Assembly: GCF_039555335.1 (NCBI RefSeq) | Contig: NC_092647.1 | Location: 18,323,993-18,387,992, forward strand | Source of the DNA: Amphiura filiformis | Lineage: Eukaryota > Echinodermata > Ophiuroidea > Amphilepidida > Amphiuridae | Direction: 5' to 3' | DNA length: 64,000 nucleotides | Shown: positions 13,401 to 28,400 of the stretch, piece by piece | Layout: every line of letters begins with the position of its first letter | Position numbering within the stretch: position 1 is the first letter of the stretch | The notes under the pieces: model-generated | What the model saw: the letters and a program-made list of their open reading frames with translations, nothing else | The model's database searches: none | Told to the model about the DNA's origin: nothing | Position numbers and translations under genes: made by a program

Positions 13401-16400
13401 CCCCACACGCAATAGGCTTACCACAACAACAAAGATATAAATTTGGACATATTGGACATATAATTTCTCCTCAAATAAACGATACAATGATAAATTGCAG
13501 CTCCGAACGGTTGAAATTTGTTTTCTTCTGTTTATAAGAAGGATCAATCTTCAAACTACTTCTGCAAACATTCCAGCCAGGCATTGAAATGATTATCCAT
13601 GAAAAAACCTGAAGTGTTTAAAAAAAGCCTTAAAAAGTGTGTGAAATTGGGTGACAATGACCAAAAACAGGCTGAAATTTAAAGAAAGTACGAAAATTTG
13701 GACAACAACAGGTTTAAACCTGAAAATTCATGTGCCTGTTCCAGCGCATTTATAGTTGATGATCAAACATAAGGATGCCATAATGCAGGCAGGAGAATGG
13801 CTTTTTTTGAAAACTGCCTGAAAAAGTGTGTGAATCACAACATTAAGGTCTGAAACAGGCTAAAAAATAAAAATGCGTAAATTTGGACAACAAAGCCTGA
13901 AAATTTCTCATGCCTGTTCATGTTTCTGTACTTACCACAGGTCCTGATGGTCCATCGGGTCCATCTGGTCCAGAAGGTCCAGCTACACCTGGGCGACCTC
14001 GGCCTCCTCTCTGTCCAACTGCACCCTGTACTCCTTGTGGTCCCTGAGAAGAGATAAGAGAAACAGTACATGAGGATATGGCTGGAATAAATCAAGCATT
14101 AAAATTTATTTGCCGATGTGATCAGAAAGATGCAACCACTTATATGCCTTCTTGTTCTAAATCCGCATATCTTTTAAGCATATGGTACTATGCAAGTGGA
14201 AAGTTTTGCGTTAGTTTATTGTTGCACTTCAAGCAACTACCCCGAAACAACAGAGTGGGAATAACACAAGTGAGAATTAGCATAGTAAGAAATCACACAA
14301 ATCCCACTTTTACATGACAATACTTACTGGTCGTCCCATCATTCCTGATTGTCCCTGTGGTCCTGAAGGTCCAGTATCTCCTTCAGGTCCTTGTGATCCT
14401 TGTGGTCCTGCTTGTCCTGGTTGTCCATCAGAGCCATCAGATCCTGAGCCACCACGTGGTCCAGCACCTCCTTGTTCTCCCATTTGTCCAGCTGATCCAT
14501 CAGATCCTGTTGGACCTTTCTGTCCTTGTGCACCATCTTCACCCTGAAGGTGTGAAAAAAAGTTAATTATAGATACATATACAAGATTCATATTTTTTTT
14601 CCGACTTGACGGTATACCCCAGAGAGGCAGGAGGTGGTATCACTGTCAGTTGAAATCCATACTCTTATATGGAGGTGCCCTTTCCACACAAGGAGTATGG
14701 AGTTTAAATTGGGTTACCTGAATGGGCAACTCCATTTAAAATCTACACCCCTGTGTGGGAGATAATAATGCACGTCTTCCATAGGTGTGTATGGATTTGA
14801 ACAGGACTAAACATGCAAATGCCCCCCCGTCAGAACTCTTGCCCCCCCCCCCAGTAAAAACTCAAAATTACTCAAATTATGAGCAAAATTGATTGATTTT
14901 GGCCCAACCCCCCCTGAAATGCTATGAAAAGCAAATATATCTAATCAGAATATTTGGTTGATGTTGGCTATTCCAGTTAATCAATACACCCCTTATGGAT
15001 GACACGAATCTTCCACACAGGGGGTGCCGATTTCAAATTGAGTCAACTGAACTGTTCAGGCAACCCTGTTTGAAATTCACACATCCCATATGGAAGATTA
15101 AGATCATGTCTTCCATAGGGATGTAGGTATTTAAAGTGGGCAGCACATTCTTGAACTATGCCCATGTGTTCAAATCAGACCACCCGCCTTTGGATGTGAT
15201 ACTTACAGCTCTTCCGGAGAGACCAGCAGGTCCTGCAGGTCCCATACGTCCAGGTCCACCCTAGAGGAGAGAGAGGAACAAAATATTAACGAATGTTAAA
15301 CTCGGCAAGATATTAATTAATAAAACTTAATCAATAGATGTCTTATTTTGTTCAAACCTGATATTTTAGCATTTGTAATGTTTGCACATGTTAATCAGCC
15401 AAAACAATATGTAGCGTTTGTTAGACAACAGAGTAATTTTTAATTAATGTAGTAATTACGATATTAAATCTGCAATAGAGCTCCATGTTGACTGGCCAAG
15501 ATAGCCAGTGGGGTTTCTTTCATTTTAGCTCATTATTTCGGCTTAAAATAGACAGAAACCCTTCCCGACAGTAATTACTATTCAATGTGACTTTACACTA
15601 CGATCCACAACTTACTCATCTATCAAGGCACAGTTCTTTAACCCCAATACATTTGAACATTCATTGAATGACCTTTAAAAATGTGAGTACATAAACTCAT
15701 ACTCTGCAAATTGAGGTCAAATTTTGCACTATGATTGTTTAATTGAGGTTATTGAACTATGCCATTGGGATGAGGCCATTGTAGTCCATACCGATTCAAA
15801 CTTGATTTTGTTTCAGTAAATATTTTAATTATTTTTAACTTTCTTTGAAACTTTGTTATAAATGATTTTAAATTTACTATTTTTGATTATAAGAAATACT
15901 TACACCAATACCAGGTGGTCCGTTAGGACCAGAAAGACCCTGAGGACCAGTAGATCCCTGAAAAAAACAAAAACAAAAACCAATTATATCCAAATTAGGC
16001 TTGTCATTAAGATCATATAAATGAATGCAGAATTGCAGATAATTCATCTTTCTGAAGCAGCAGAAAGCTTTTATAACAGTAGCATCAATGTTACTCGTCG
16101 CAAATGAAAAAAATTTGCACAATTGTGTCCCTGTGCAAGCTCATAGTGCGCTGGAAGATTCAAAAACTAAAGTTTAAACAAGTCGAGAAACAAGAATTTT
16201 CAAAAAGTTCTCAAAACATGCAATGGGCTATACAAGTTAAATCAATACACCCCCTATGGAAGACATGACTCTAGTCTCCCACACAGGGGGTGTAGATTTC
16301 AAATAGATCACCCATTCAGGTAACCCATTTGAAATTTACACTCCCTGTGTGTGAGATTAAGGTCATGTTTTCCATAGGGGGTCTATGGATTTCAACTGGG

Positions 16401-19400
16401 ATGGCCCATTGCAGTATTGTAATATTCAACCAGCATAACAAGCTTTCAGGACAAATTTGTGTAAATATAGACCACATGACATCATTGTTTATCAACAAAG
16501 GCGAGGGACTGGTCTATCGATATGCTTGAACGAACCGCTACACTGTTCAATGGCTTTCTTGTACTATATGAAATGTGGTGGGCGATTTAAAATGCACGTG
16601 CCCTGAGCAAAACTATGCGATCGCACGCACACTGCAGGAGGACTGGTCTATCGATATGCTTGAGCGAACCGCTAGACTGTTCAATGGCTTGCTTGTACTA
16701 TATGAAATGTGGTGGGCGATTTAAAATGCACGTGCCCTGAGCAAACTACGATGCGTACGCACACTGCAGGAAATTCCAATGGATATTGCCATAATTCCCG
16801 CGCATACTGCCGGGCAATGACGTTACGTGTCAAGTGGTCTATAGAGTCAATAAAAATCTTGTTGAAACTGTTCAGTCAAAGAAGACTCTGGTTCTGGATT
16901 AAGTTTGATATATGCTTCTGGTGTATGGGGTTTGCAATTCAAAGATTTGTTTTTGTCTTGGCTGTAAGTGACACTAGTTCCGTGCATGTTGGCTGCTTCT
17001 GGTGTATGGGGTTTGCAATTCAAAGATTTGTTTTTGTCTTGGCTGTAAGTGACACTAGTTCCGTGCATGTTGGCTGCTTCTGGTGTATGGGGTTTGCAAT
17101 TCAAAGATTTTTTTTTGGTCTTGGCTGTAAGTGACACTAGTTTGGTGCATGTTGGCTGCTTCTGGTGTATGGGGTTTGCAAATCAAAGATTTGTTTTTGT
17201 CTTGGCTGTAAGTGACACTAGTTCCGTGCATGTTGGCTGCTTCTGGTGTATGGGGTTTGCAATTCAAAGATTTTTTTTTGGTCTTGGCTGTAAGTGACAC
17301 TAGTTTCGTGCATGTTGGCTGCTTCTGGTGTATGGGGTTTGCAATTCAAAGATTTGTTTTTGTCTTGGCTGTAAGTGACACTAGTTCCGTGCATGTTGGC
17401 TGCTTCTGGTGTATGGGGTTTGCAATTCAAAGATTTTTTTTTGGTCTTGGCTGTAAGTGACACTAGTTTCGTGCATGTTGGCTGCTTCTGGTGTATGGGG
17501 TTTGCAAATCAAAGATTTGTTTTTGTCTTGGCTGTAAGTGACACTAGTTCCGTGCATGTTGGCTGCTTCTGGTGTATGGGGTTTGCAATTCAAAGATTTT
17601 TTTTTTGGTCTTGGCTGCAAGTGACACTAGTTCCGTGCATGTTGGCTGCTTCTGGTGTATGGGGTTTGCAATTCAAAGATTTGTTTTTGTCTTGGGCGTA
17701 AGTGACACTAGTTCCGTGCATGTTGGCTGCTTCTGGTGTATGGGGTTTGCAATTCAAAGATTTGTTTTTGTCTTGGGCGTAAGTGACACTAGTTCCGTGC
17801 ATGTTGGCGAGATAGCTAGAGCCCTTGGCACTAGGTTCAAGGAACATCAGTTTGGACAATGTAAAAGGCAGGGAGGATTATGGAACCATAAGATCAGAGA
17901 AGCCTTAAGATGTCAAGAACCACACTCAACAGGGATGCCAGATATAAGCTGTCCCTTGACCAACCCACCGGGCGGTCATGTGACTGACTGAGTGTAAATA
18001 CTCCACTGAACAGATGCCGTAATGACATTGCAAGCTGCTCATTACAGACTCTGAAAATGCAACTTTTTAAGCTTGTGACTCTTGTTAAGTTGATCAAATA
18101 ACAAATGTTAACATTTTGAATCCCTGTGTGGCAACTTACATCATTTCCATCGCGTCCATCTTCGCCACTGGATCCAGTCTTTCCAGCAAGACCGTCGGGG
18201 CCTCGTTGACCTGCAGGACCCTGTGGACCACCAGAACCACGCGATCCCTGGGAGAAAAAAAAATAATCAAGAAAAATTATTTAAGATTAATAATAAATAA
18301 TATAAATAATATAAATAGGAATGTATGATAAATAATAACATACTGAGTGCATGATGTTCCAAATTATTGTAATCAATTTTTTTCAGTTTTTTGCTATTCT
18401 ATTACTGCTATACCCCGTAATTAAGTCAAAATAGACCAGTGGAATGCTGAACATATATGCCTACTCCTATCTAGTATTTACAAAAAAATATTTTGTACAT
18501 AAAATTTTAGAGTAAACTGGGGGAAAACCCGTTGACTTCTGCACCTTGAAAATTAATTTTTAGCAATAGATAAAATGATAGAGGTACTAGTCAAAAGTTG
18601 TAGAAGCAGCATTAGAAATGAAGTAAAACGGTCAATTTAAGAATGAAATTACATTTATCAATTTATTGATTTTTCTTTTAACAAATCATGTGATTTAAAG
18701 TAACACAATTTAAATCAAGCTAACTTAATTATGTTACCCTCAATAAAGAGAGATTTAACAATATATCCAACTTACTGGGCGACCAGTGTTTCCTGATGGG
18801 CCTACAATACCAACTGGACCAACTTCTCCCTGCAAGTCAAAGAAAAATAATACGCATATAATTATTTACAACATCAAAATAAATAAAGCCGACATATGGT
18901 TGGTTTAACACATGATGAACCACATTCTTCCCCTGTATAATCAATCATTTTACAGAGTTGGAATATCTTGTGAACTGGTAAGTATCTTTAAAACGTCCTC
19001 GCTTTTCTTTTTATCGTGCTGTACTTATACATATAAGCCTTGAAATAACATCTATTCATTTCATATCTTTTTTAAAACAATGGGCATTGCTAGCTTTCTA
19101 TCAGCTCCCATTGGTTAATTACATGACAGCATCATTTCGGCAACCAATCAAAATAGAGCTTTCAGCCCCTTCAGGTCATTTTTACCACATCTCTGATTGG
19201 CTGAATACATGTTATATGCTTCTTTGTAACCAATCAAAACAGTTCTTAAAAGAAATATTATGGACTTACTCTTTCTCCTGCTGCACCCAATGGGCCTGGT
19301 GGACCTGATTGACCGTCTTGTCCCTACAAATGCAAAAACAACAACATTATATCATGAGTATTGTACAATCAACAAACTTTGCAAAAGAAATCGCTTTAAA

Positions 19401-22400
19401 TAAAAAAATATATCACTTTGAAAAGAAACCACCAGAAAACACCACATTTTCTCCAAAAAACATGCATTCCGACACCTTATTTATTTACTACTTTTATTTA
19501 TTAGACTCAAATGTTCGTATTGGGAGCCATTTTCTGATATGTACTAGACAAGAGATTATTTGGCTTCGTTATTGACAAAGGACATCGTACACCATGCATT
19601 GTGGATACATGGAGAGGGTATACAGATGACCACACAAGGATATCTCGCAAATATGTATCATATTTACGGTTTTGTGTTATATCAATGACCCTTTTTTATC
19701 TAAGCCAATTTTTGAATATGGATAGGTCAATGATACCTTGACTTATTTCGTACATACTTACATTAGGACCTGCACCACCAGTTTCACCACGTCCACCACG
19801 TGCACCCATTGGACCCTGTCAACGAGAATGAAAAATATCAATCAGCAATCGAACATAATCAGAATGATTTGCTTAACCAGAATTCTTTCTATGCACTTGT
19901 ATTGTAAGTAAATAAAAATGACGAAAATATAGATGAGTTTACCTCAACGTTTATTAACAAAGGCAAGGGACTGGTATATTGATATGCTTGAGTGAACTGC
20001 ATACAACCACTACACTGTTCAATAGCCGTATTGTGATGTGGCAGGTGTTTTAAAAACACGAGCCCTGATCAAAATATGATGCGCTCGCATACTGCCAGGC
20101 AAAAAACAAATTGTGATAATGAGTATGCATACTGCCAGAAATTGACGTCCATATACATACATACAGTATAACATGCTGGAAGGTTAAAAAAAATCTAAAT
20201 AATTATTATTTTTGCAGCGGTTTAAGAATAGGATATAATTTCAATTTTTTTGGCCAACAATTCATAGTCATTTCATTCACAAATGGGGCTCCCTAAAAAA
20301 TCCATGAACACTCATCACATGATCACTTACCACTGGTCCTGTACGTCCCCGGCCTCCTTCTGGTCCTTCAACACCAGCAACACCACGTTCACCACGAGGT
20401 CCCTTCTCACCTTGAGCACCCACTGGGCCACCTGGTCCCTAAAGAACAAGAATAAAAAACAATCTTTCCTTATTGGCTTCATTACACAGGTAGGAGTACA
20501 CATTTACAGAATGAGAGTAGTTTAATACAAGAATGTTTGTTTGTGCTTCAGTCTTGTATGTTTGTTTGTTTGTTTGTTTGTTTGTTTGTTGCATTGGTTC
20601 AACTTTTATTTTAGTGTATGCAAAAATTTCCACTACATGACATACAAAAAGTTTTAGAGCACTGTTCTTGTAACAAACTCATAGTGCTTTTTCTGGAAAA
20701 TTATGAATGCATATTAGATTTGTTTGAGAATGACAATTTATACCATACTGTTATCTTTTATTTATAGGAAAGGTGTTCTTACAGATTTATAATTGTTTGC
20801 ACTTCTAAACTAATTCCACAACTTACCTGGACACCTGGAGGTCCGGACTGTCCTGCATTGCCTGCACCACCAACCTCACCCTGAAGAAGGAAAACAATTT
20901 GAGAAAAGTCGATCACACACTCTTACTAAATCAGTTAATATTTCTCAAGTTTAAAATCCTAAATTATGAAATCCTATACATAAAATTCATTTTTGAGTTA
21001 GGCAACTTTTGGAGACTCTATGACAATACTGTATTAGGCAATCGCAACTTCTTTGAAGAGTCTGTGACAATACTGTATTAGGCAATCATAACTTCTTTGA
21101 AGAGTCTGTGACAATACTTTATTAGGCAATCACAACTTCTTTGGAGAGTCTGTGACAATACTTTATTAGGCAATCACAACTTCTTTGAAGAGTCTGCGAC
21201 AATACTGTATTAGGCAATCACAACTTCTTTGAAGAGTCTGCGACAATACTGTATTAGGCAATCACAACTTTCTTGAAGAGTCTGTGACAATACTGTATTA
21301 GGCAATCATAACTTCTTTGAAGAGTCTGTGACAATACTGTATTAGGCAATCACAACTTCTTTGAAGAGTCTGCGACAATACTGTATTAGGCAATCACAAC
21401 TTCTTTGAAGAGTCTGCGACAATACTGTATTAGGCAATCACAACTAATACTGTATTAGGCATTTATCCCATCAAAATAAGATAAAACTACTAATAAACCA
21501 ATTGCTTACCCTTGCTCCTTCGGGTCCTTGTACTCCAGTTCTTCCTGGTTCACCAGCATCTCCCTGTTAATAAAACATTCAAGCAATTATTCCTAAATTA
21601 GGCAAAACAAATTAATAAATTGTTTGGTTGCCCTTCCAAGACAAAAATTTGGAGGGTCGGGCTCACAAATTTTTGATCTACATTTAAAAAAATTGTGTGT
21701 TTTTGGACACAATTTAAAAGGAAATACTTCATATTTTTAATCAAATATGCATTTAATAAATTAAATGAGTGATACTGTCCAAATGTAAGGTTTCTTCTAA
21801 AAAGGTGATTGAAAAAAAAAAAAGAAATGACCCAAGATAACTGATTTTTTGGGTTGGTCTTCTAGTGCTACTAAACATTTTTTTCTAGTTCTTCTTAATT
21901 GTCCTTATGGTTTGCTGTAAGTGTTCACATGCAATACACATGGGGGATAATAAAATAAAGGGGCTCCTATCAGACCAAACTCATTCTTTTGTTTTTATAG
22001 CAAACTCAAGTCTTCTCTTATCAGTTTTTAGCAATAAAATTAAGATATAACAAATGCATGACATTTTAGTTTTTAAAATTTCAGGTCTACTCACATTCTG
22101 TCCTCGTGATCCTTGGGCTCCTGGTGGACCAGCACCTCCAGTTGCTCCCTACAGGTAATAAAAATTGTTAAAAAATAAACATTGTTTGAAAAGAAATACA
22201 AGAAATTTCAAACTGACTCGTCAACTTATCGTTTTTCATACAAGACTCATTCATACTATACTAGGCTCGTATCATACAGAATTCTGCAGAGAGACGAATG
22301 ACTGTTTACTATAAACAGCACCATATCCAACACAAAATGTGCTTCAAGCGATTCGCCGAGTGAAATACAAGAAATTTCAAAATGGCTTGTAAACTTATTA

Positions 22401-25400
22401 TTTTTCATACAAGACTCATTCATACTAGGCTCGTATCATAAAGAATTCTGCAGAGAGACGAATAACGGTTTACTATAAACCGCACCATATTTAACACATG
22501 ATGTGCTTCAAGCGATTCGCCGAGTGCAATTAGCGGTCAAGCTTTATATATTTTTCAATCCGTCAAGATAGGGCCAGGCGACAGATTTTTTTACTAGTGT
22601 TTAAGTTTATTGATTCTATTTGCCCATACGCCATGATCACAACGATATGCACCCTGTTTAATTTTTCCCTTAGATATAATCAACAATATGCACTCTCTTT
22701 CAATTGTTTCCTTCGATATAATCACCAAGATCGCAATCATTATAATCTTTCAGGACACAGTTCTGCAACTTCCAGTAACTTGTACACATATAGAATGACC
22801 TTTGCCCGTCTTTGGTACTAATACTTGTACTCCAAAACTTAGTGAACATTTGAGGTATTACTGTTAAATTGAACAGTTATTGAACTGTGCCATTTGAGAT
22901 GGTGCTATTGCTTACCCTTTCTCCTGGTCTTCCATCAGTACCCTCTGGTCCAGCTGGACCTTGCTCTCCCTGTGGGCAAAACAGAACATTAATAATGAAT
23001 AACAATCCATTCAAAAGTTGCAGTATAAAGCTTTTTTAAGTTATATAATAAATACCAAGAACTCGATACATGGTCATCTTTCAGATCCACCTGGTTCTGA
23101 GACGTAGGGGGGTGCGACACACGCAAGTTAATTCAAGAACCCCTGCACCACATTACCTGCTCAGAACCTTGAAATACATGCATTCAAATTAAATGTATTC
23201 CATTGATTGGAATGTATTCCAGGTGCTTGGTGCAAGTATGTGGGTAAAGGCACCTAGGAAGGGTTTTTCAATAGCAGGCATGCATATGTTTTTTTGAAAA
23301 CTGCCTGGAAAAGGCGTGAATTTTAAAAAAAAAAAAAAAAATAGAAATGGGTAAATTTGGACAAGATAACTGCCTGAATTCAGGCAAAAGCTCTGAATAT
23401 TCTTATGCCTGCAATAGGGTAGGTATATCTAATTTGGTTAACAAATACAACTCCCTTACCCTTTCGCCAGATTCTCCTGCAGCACCAGCTGGTCCTACTG
23501 TACCTGGTTGTCCCTGGAAATGCAAGAAACAAACGATATGGTTATATTATCCATACCAGAGAAGGCAGGCATGTTGCCTATTTGGGTCGAAGTCGAGTGA
23601 GAGGTGTGTTAGTGAACTAACAAAAACGCAAATTGCGCATGCGTTCACAAAAGAGAGCTCGCGTCCAAGTGCTGACAAGTCGAGCGCTCTGTGTAAGCTC
23701 AGATAAGCGATGTCGCCAGGCTCTAACACAGTACCGGCATCAGTTGAACTGGAGTATGCATAGAAGGCACAGGCATGGAACATTCCAATCTATGACTTTA
23801 TTACAAAATGTCAAACATGGTCATCTGTCAGCACACAATTCTGTTACCCCAAGTCTTCTACATGCATATAATGACCTTTGAGAGCAATGGGTACAAAAAC
23901 TCATAATCTACAACTTGAGGTCAACTATTGAGCTTTGCCTGTTATGTGGATGTTATTGAACTTTGCCATGGAGATGATGTCATTTTGGCTCAATATATTG
24001 GGATAGCATTATACTTCATTTGCTCAGCTTGTAACTGGCAAAAAAATTGACTCTTAACATTAGGTTTTGATATAGAATGGCATACACGCAGCACTTGCGC
24101 CTTGTGTCTCCGATGCACGCTTATGTGGTGTAGGACTTAATTGCATACATAGTAACAAAACCATTTAATTTCGCTGGCAATTAAAAGCCGATATTTGGTT
24201 ATTGGTTACCCTACAAGCCAATCAAGTGCACAACTAGTTAATTCAAGTGATCGATGTGCTGGAATATCAATAAAGTTTAAATGACAACTTACTGGTAGAC
24301 CTCCGATACCCTGAGGACCACGATCACCACTAGGACCGCTAGCACCCTGTAAATAAAGAAAATATTACAAGGATTAAAAACAATCTTCAAATGCACAGTT
24401 CTACGACTTAAATATATTAATATACATTCTTAAAATGACCCTTGCAGTTAACTATTGAGCTGTGAAAGTGATTTTAGCCCATAAGGAAAAGTTGCAGAAA
24501 CATGGTCTCCCCGCAACCCGAAATCTTAATGCTTGCGAAAATATAATGCTGTTGAGTAATCACATGGCCTTGCCATTTTTAATCTATTCCACTCATTCCA
24601 ATACTTATCAAAGGTTTGTATATTTTGATTTGCTACGAACGAACTTAAAAAGAATACGATAAGTTTCCTAATATGCATCACCAACCAGTGCTAGTGTATG
24701 GAGTAATCCACTTTCATTTCTAGGCCCTGAGGAAAGTTTCCGGTTTAATGACATTTTTATTGATGAAAATACTCATACTCAGTGTTCGAATTAAGGAAAA
24801 ATAAATGGTTGTCCCACGGACAACCAGATTACAATTTCTGGTTGTCCGTCTCAAGTTTTTGGTTGTCTGTAGGCCTACAACGGTGACAAAGGCTACAGAT
24901 TTATGGTTGTCCGGTGGACAACCGAATCAGTATTCTTGGTTGTCCGGCGACTTTTTTAGTTGTCCCGGGCGAACGGACAACCAAAATTTCGAACGCTGCT
25001 CATACTTACATCTTCACCTTGTTGACCACTTCTTCCTTCTGGACCATCGGGACCGGTATCACCAGCGGGGCCAGCAAGACCCATGGCTCCTTGTGAACCT
25101 TGTTCACCCTATAAAAGTAGAACACAAATATTATGTGAATGACTTTCTCTCTTATCCCTTAAAAACACAACAACTTTCAGATCGATATTTTGTAAGCCAT
25201 TTTGTACTTCCCAGCCTATTGCAGGCATGGTCTTGAATTACTCCTGGTTAGGCCACTCATTTTGTACTTGGACACAACTTGCAGAGTTTTTTTCTCTCAG
25301 ACCTGTCACTCCATGAGTTTTGTTCCCTTGAGATCCACAACTCCAAGAGCGGGTTGTCCAAACAAATTCGTAAGGAGCATTTTTGCTATGATGCTCAACT

Positions 25401-28400
25401 TCAGCTGAAATACTAACTCTGTGTTGAGTTTCATTTTCTCAGTCAACTTAAAAAATTGGAGGAACTTGCATGCATTATTACAGTAAACCACTGCCACACC
25501 AATCGTTTGGCTTTAAAAATGGGAAACTCCATTTGAAACCTACACCCTCTGTCAGGAGGGTCAAGGTTGCATGTTCCATAGGGGGGTACATGGATTTCGA
25601 TTGGAACAGCCCAGTCTTCCATTCGTCATGTTGTGGATTTCACAATGACGCAAGCCTTGCCGACGCAAATTCGCAGAATTACCGTAAAAAAGACACAATA
25701 CTTACAACTTGTCCTTCAAGTCCTGGGGCTCCACCACCTCCTGGTTGGCCTCTGAGTCCGCGTAGACCACGGGCACCAGTTTGACCTTGCATACCGGGTT
25801 GACCCTGTTGTTGGAGAAAGAAAAATGAAATTAATTTATGCCTAGCAAAAATTTCTTAAGAAAAAAAATCAATTTTGATGAGACAATATTGTTACACACT
25901 GTAACAATGTATAGACATAAATCTTTTGTCTTCCATTGGTAATGTGAATTTTTGAGATGAAATCATGTTGTCATGGTAACTTACAATGCCTCCTGGAGGT
26001 CCACCTTCACCTGCTGCTCCTGTTTCTCCACGGCTACCAGCTCTTCCTGTTTGTCCTTGTGGTCCTTGGTTACCTTGTTTACCTTCCTCGCCCTACAACA
26101 GATACAGATTGGAAAAAGTAAGCTATATTTCTTTCTTTTCCTGTCCCTTTCACCTTCTCTCCTCCTTCCCTCTCTACCCTGTAACAGTCAAACAGATACA
26201 GATTAAACCTGATTTTTTCTTTTCCCCTCTCCCTCACAACCTCCCCTCTTCTCTTCTCCTCCCCTCCCCCATTTCCCTCCAGCTCTACTTAATGCTCTGT
26301 GTGCTAGCCAACATAAGGTCCTGAGTTTAATATTAGATATTTTCACATTAATGCTCTGTGTGCTATAGCCAACATAAGAGGTCCCACATCTCAAAATGTG
26401 AAGAGCTATCTCAAGAAGCACTGAACCAATACTAGGCTTGTTTGTACTCCTTTTAATGCATTTTTCATTCTGATTCCAAATATGGTCATAAAAATGTATA
26501 ATTCTGACAGTCAACACTTGTGTGGAGTGAGTTAAAGCAAAAATAACAAGAGACTCCCTGGCCTGCTATAGACACGGTCTTTCATGCACAAATATCTCAT
26601 GAAATTGACAAATTGACCAGTTGTTAATTAACTCAGCAATTTTCATAACTACTTACAGCGGGTCCTCTTGCTCCTTGATTTCCTGGTCTTCCACGGCTAC
26701 CATCTCGTCCCTAAATAAAATGCAAAACAAACAAAAAATTATGCCAATTAAAAACTTGATCTTCTGTTATGATACGGAACATGTTTTCTCATGAAATTTT
26801 ATTTTCTGGATTTCCTGTTGGTGACAAACTTAATTGTTATTTCTCTAATGGGTCAATATAATACATTTGGCCTTTATTTTTTCACTCTGGCCTCGTTTAA
26901 TTGTGCCCAAGGCGAATCAATGCATAATAATGAAAATTTATAATTAATGTGTTCAATGGAATTTCAGCTGATACTCAACGCAAATTGATGCCTGAAAATA
27001 ATGTGTTCAAGGAATTTCAAGTTGATATTTAACTATCATGCACATTGGGCAATTCATAATGCACTACCGAGGAATTATTTTATTTCCAAGTCCTTTGCTG
27101 TCAATTCCCCAAAGGTGGTATCAAATCCAATGGAAATTCAAAGAAACAAGAATCAAACGGCAAAGATACCCCATATTTAGTACATTTTTAAGCCTCAAAA
27201 CTGATATCCAAACTGTTCGAGCAATGCAACTCCCTCCAACTAGGGAATCAAGAAAATTTTGGTTATAGACTTTTAAGCTTTCTTGAAGGATAGAATTAGA
27301 ATCATAAGATACCACTTTTGTTAGCTTTGGTGTCGTAAAACATACAAAGCTTACTGTAATATGAATAAATATTGTTACTCACAGCTGCGCCAGTGACTCC
27401 TGGTGGTCCGACATTTCCTGGTGCACCAAGTGGTCCCTAAGAAATTAAGAAACAAAAGTTATCCAAATTCAGCAATACAGGTTATACTAATTAGCACTGA
27501 TTTAGCACTGATTATTTTACTGAAGCATCACTCATCTTAAGCCCATCTCACTACCAGAAGTTATTGAAGTTGCAGACATTTTTTGACTTAACTACATTTC
27601 ACTTCCAGCATTGATTTGAGATCTCTTTATGATATCTCTACACCATTTGTTGGTATTACCATAAACATGTTGAAATTCCATCTCTTGTCATATTAAATAC
27701 AATGTTAGCAAATACCTTTGACAATTTTTGGATCCAATTTAAAAAAAATCCGAATCACCAAATTAATTATTATCGCAACTATTGTTTTTTTTTTTTTTTT
27801 TATTAGAATAACTCAAATGAGACTTACTGCATTGCCAGGTGGTCCTGGACGTCCTTCACTTCCTGCAGCTCCCTAGAAATTAATTGAGAAATGGGTGTAT
27901 TTGTGAGGACGATTTGGGTGTGATTGAGACTTTTGGGTGTACTTGGGGTGACATTTGGGTGTACTTGGGGAGATTTGAGTGTACTTAGTAGACTTTTGGG
28001 TGCTTTTGTGACATATTAGGTGTACTTGGGGAGACATTTGGGTGTACTTTGGAGACTTTGGGCGTTTTTGTTACATTTTTGGGTGTAATTGGGGAGACTT
28101 TTGGGTGTTCTTAGGAGACATTTGGATGTAATTGGGAGACATTTGGGTGTACTTTGGGGACATTTGGGTGTACTTGGGGAGACATTTGGGTGTACTTGGG
28201 GGGACCTTTGGTTGTACATATGTACTTGAAACATTTTTTTCTTTCAAGTGATGGCTTTGAGGTCATTTTCTCCTCCTTATAAATTTTTTTAAAAATATTT
28301 TACAAATTCCTCGGCCAAATGTTTGGTTTGTCCTTTTTAACAAGTGCTTATCTTGTTGGATAAATGCTTTTATATGTGTTTTCAGCAGTGTACTTACTGT

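Noticed and set aside
14314-14566. Proline-rich plus-strand frames
   Set aside because: Antisense of the 216-bp Gly-X-Y exon; GGN codons read as NCC on the other strand.
16709-17701. Long frames on both strands through the 81-bp minisatellite
   Set aside because: 81 is a multiple of 3, so stops are absent by construction; frames break wherever a T-tract changes length.
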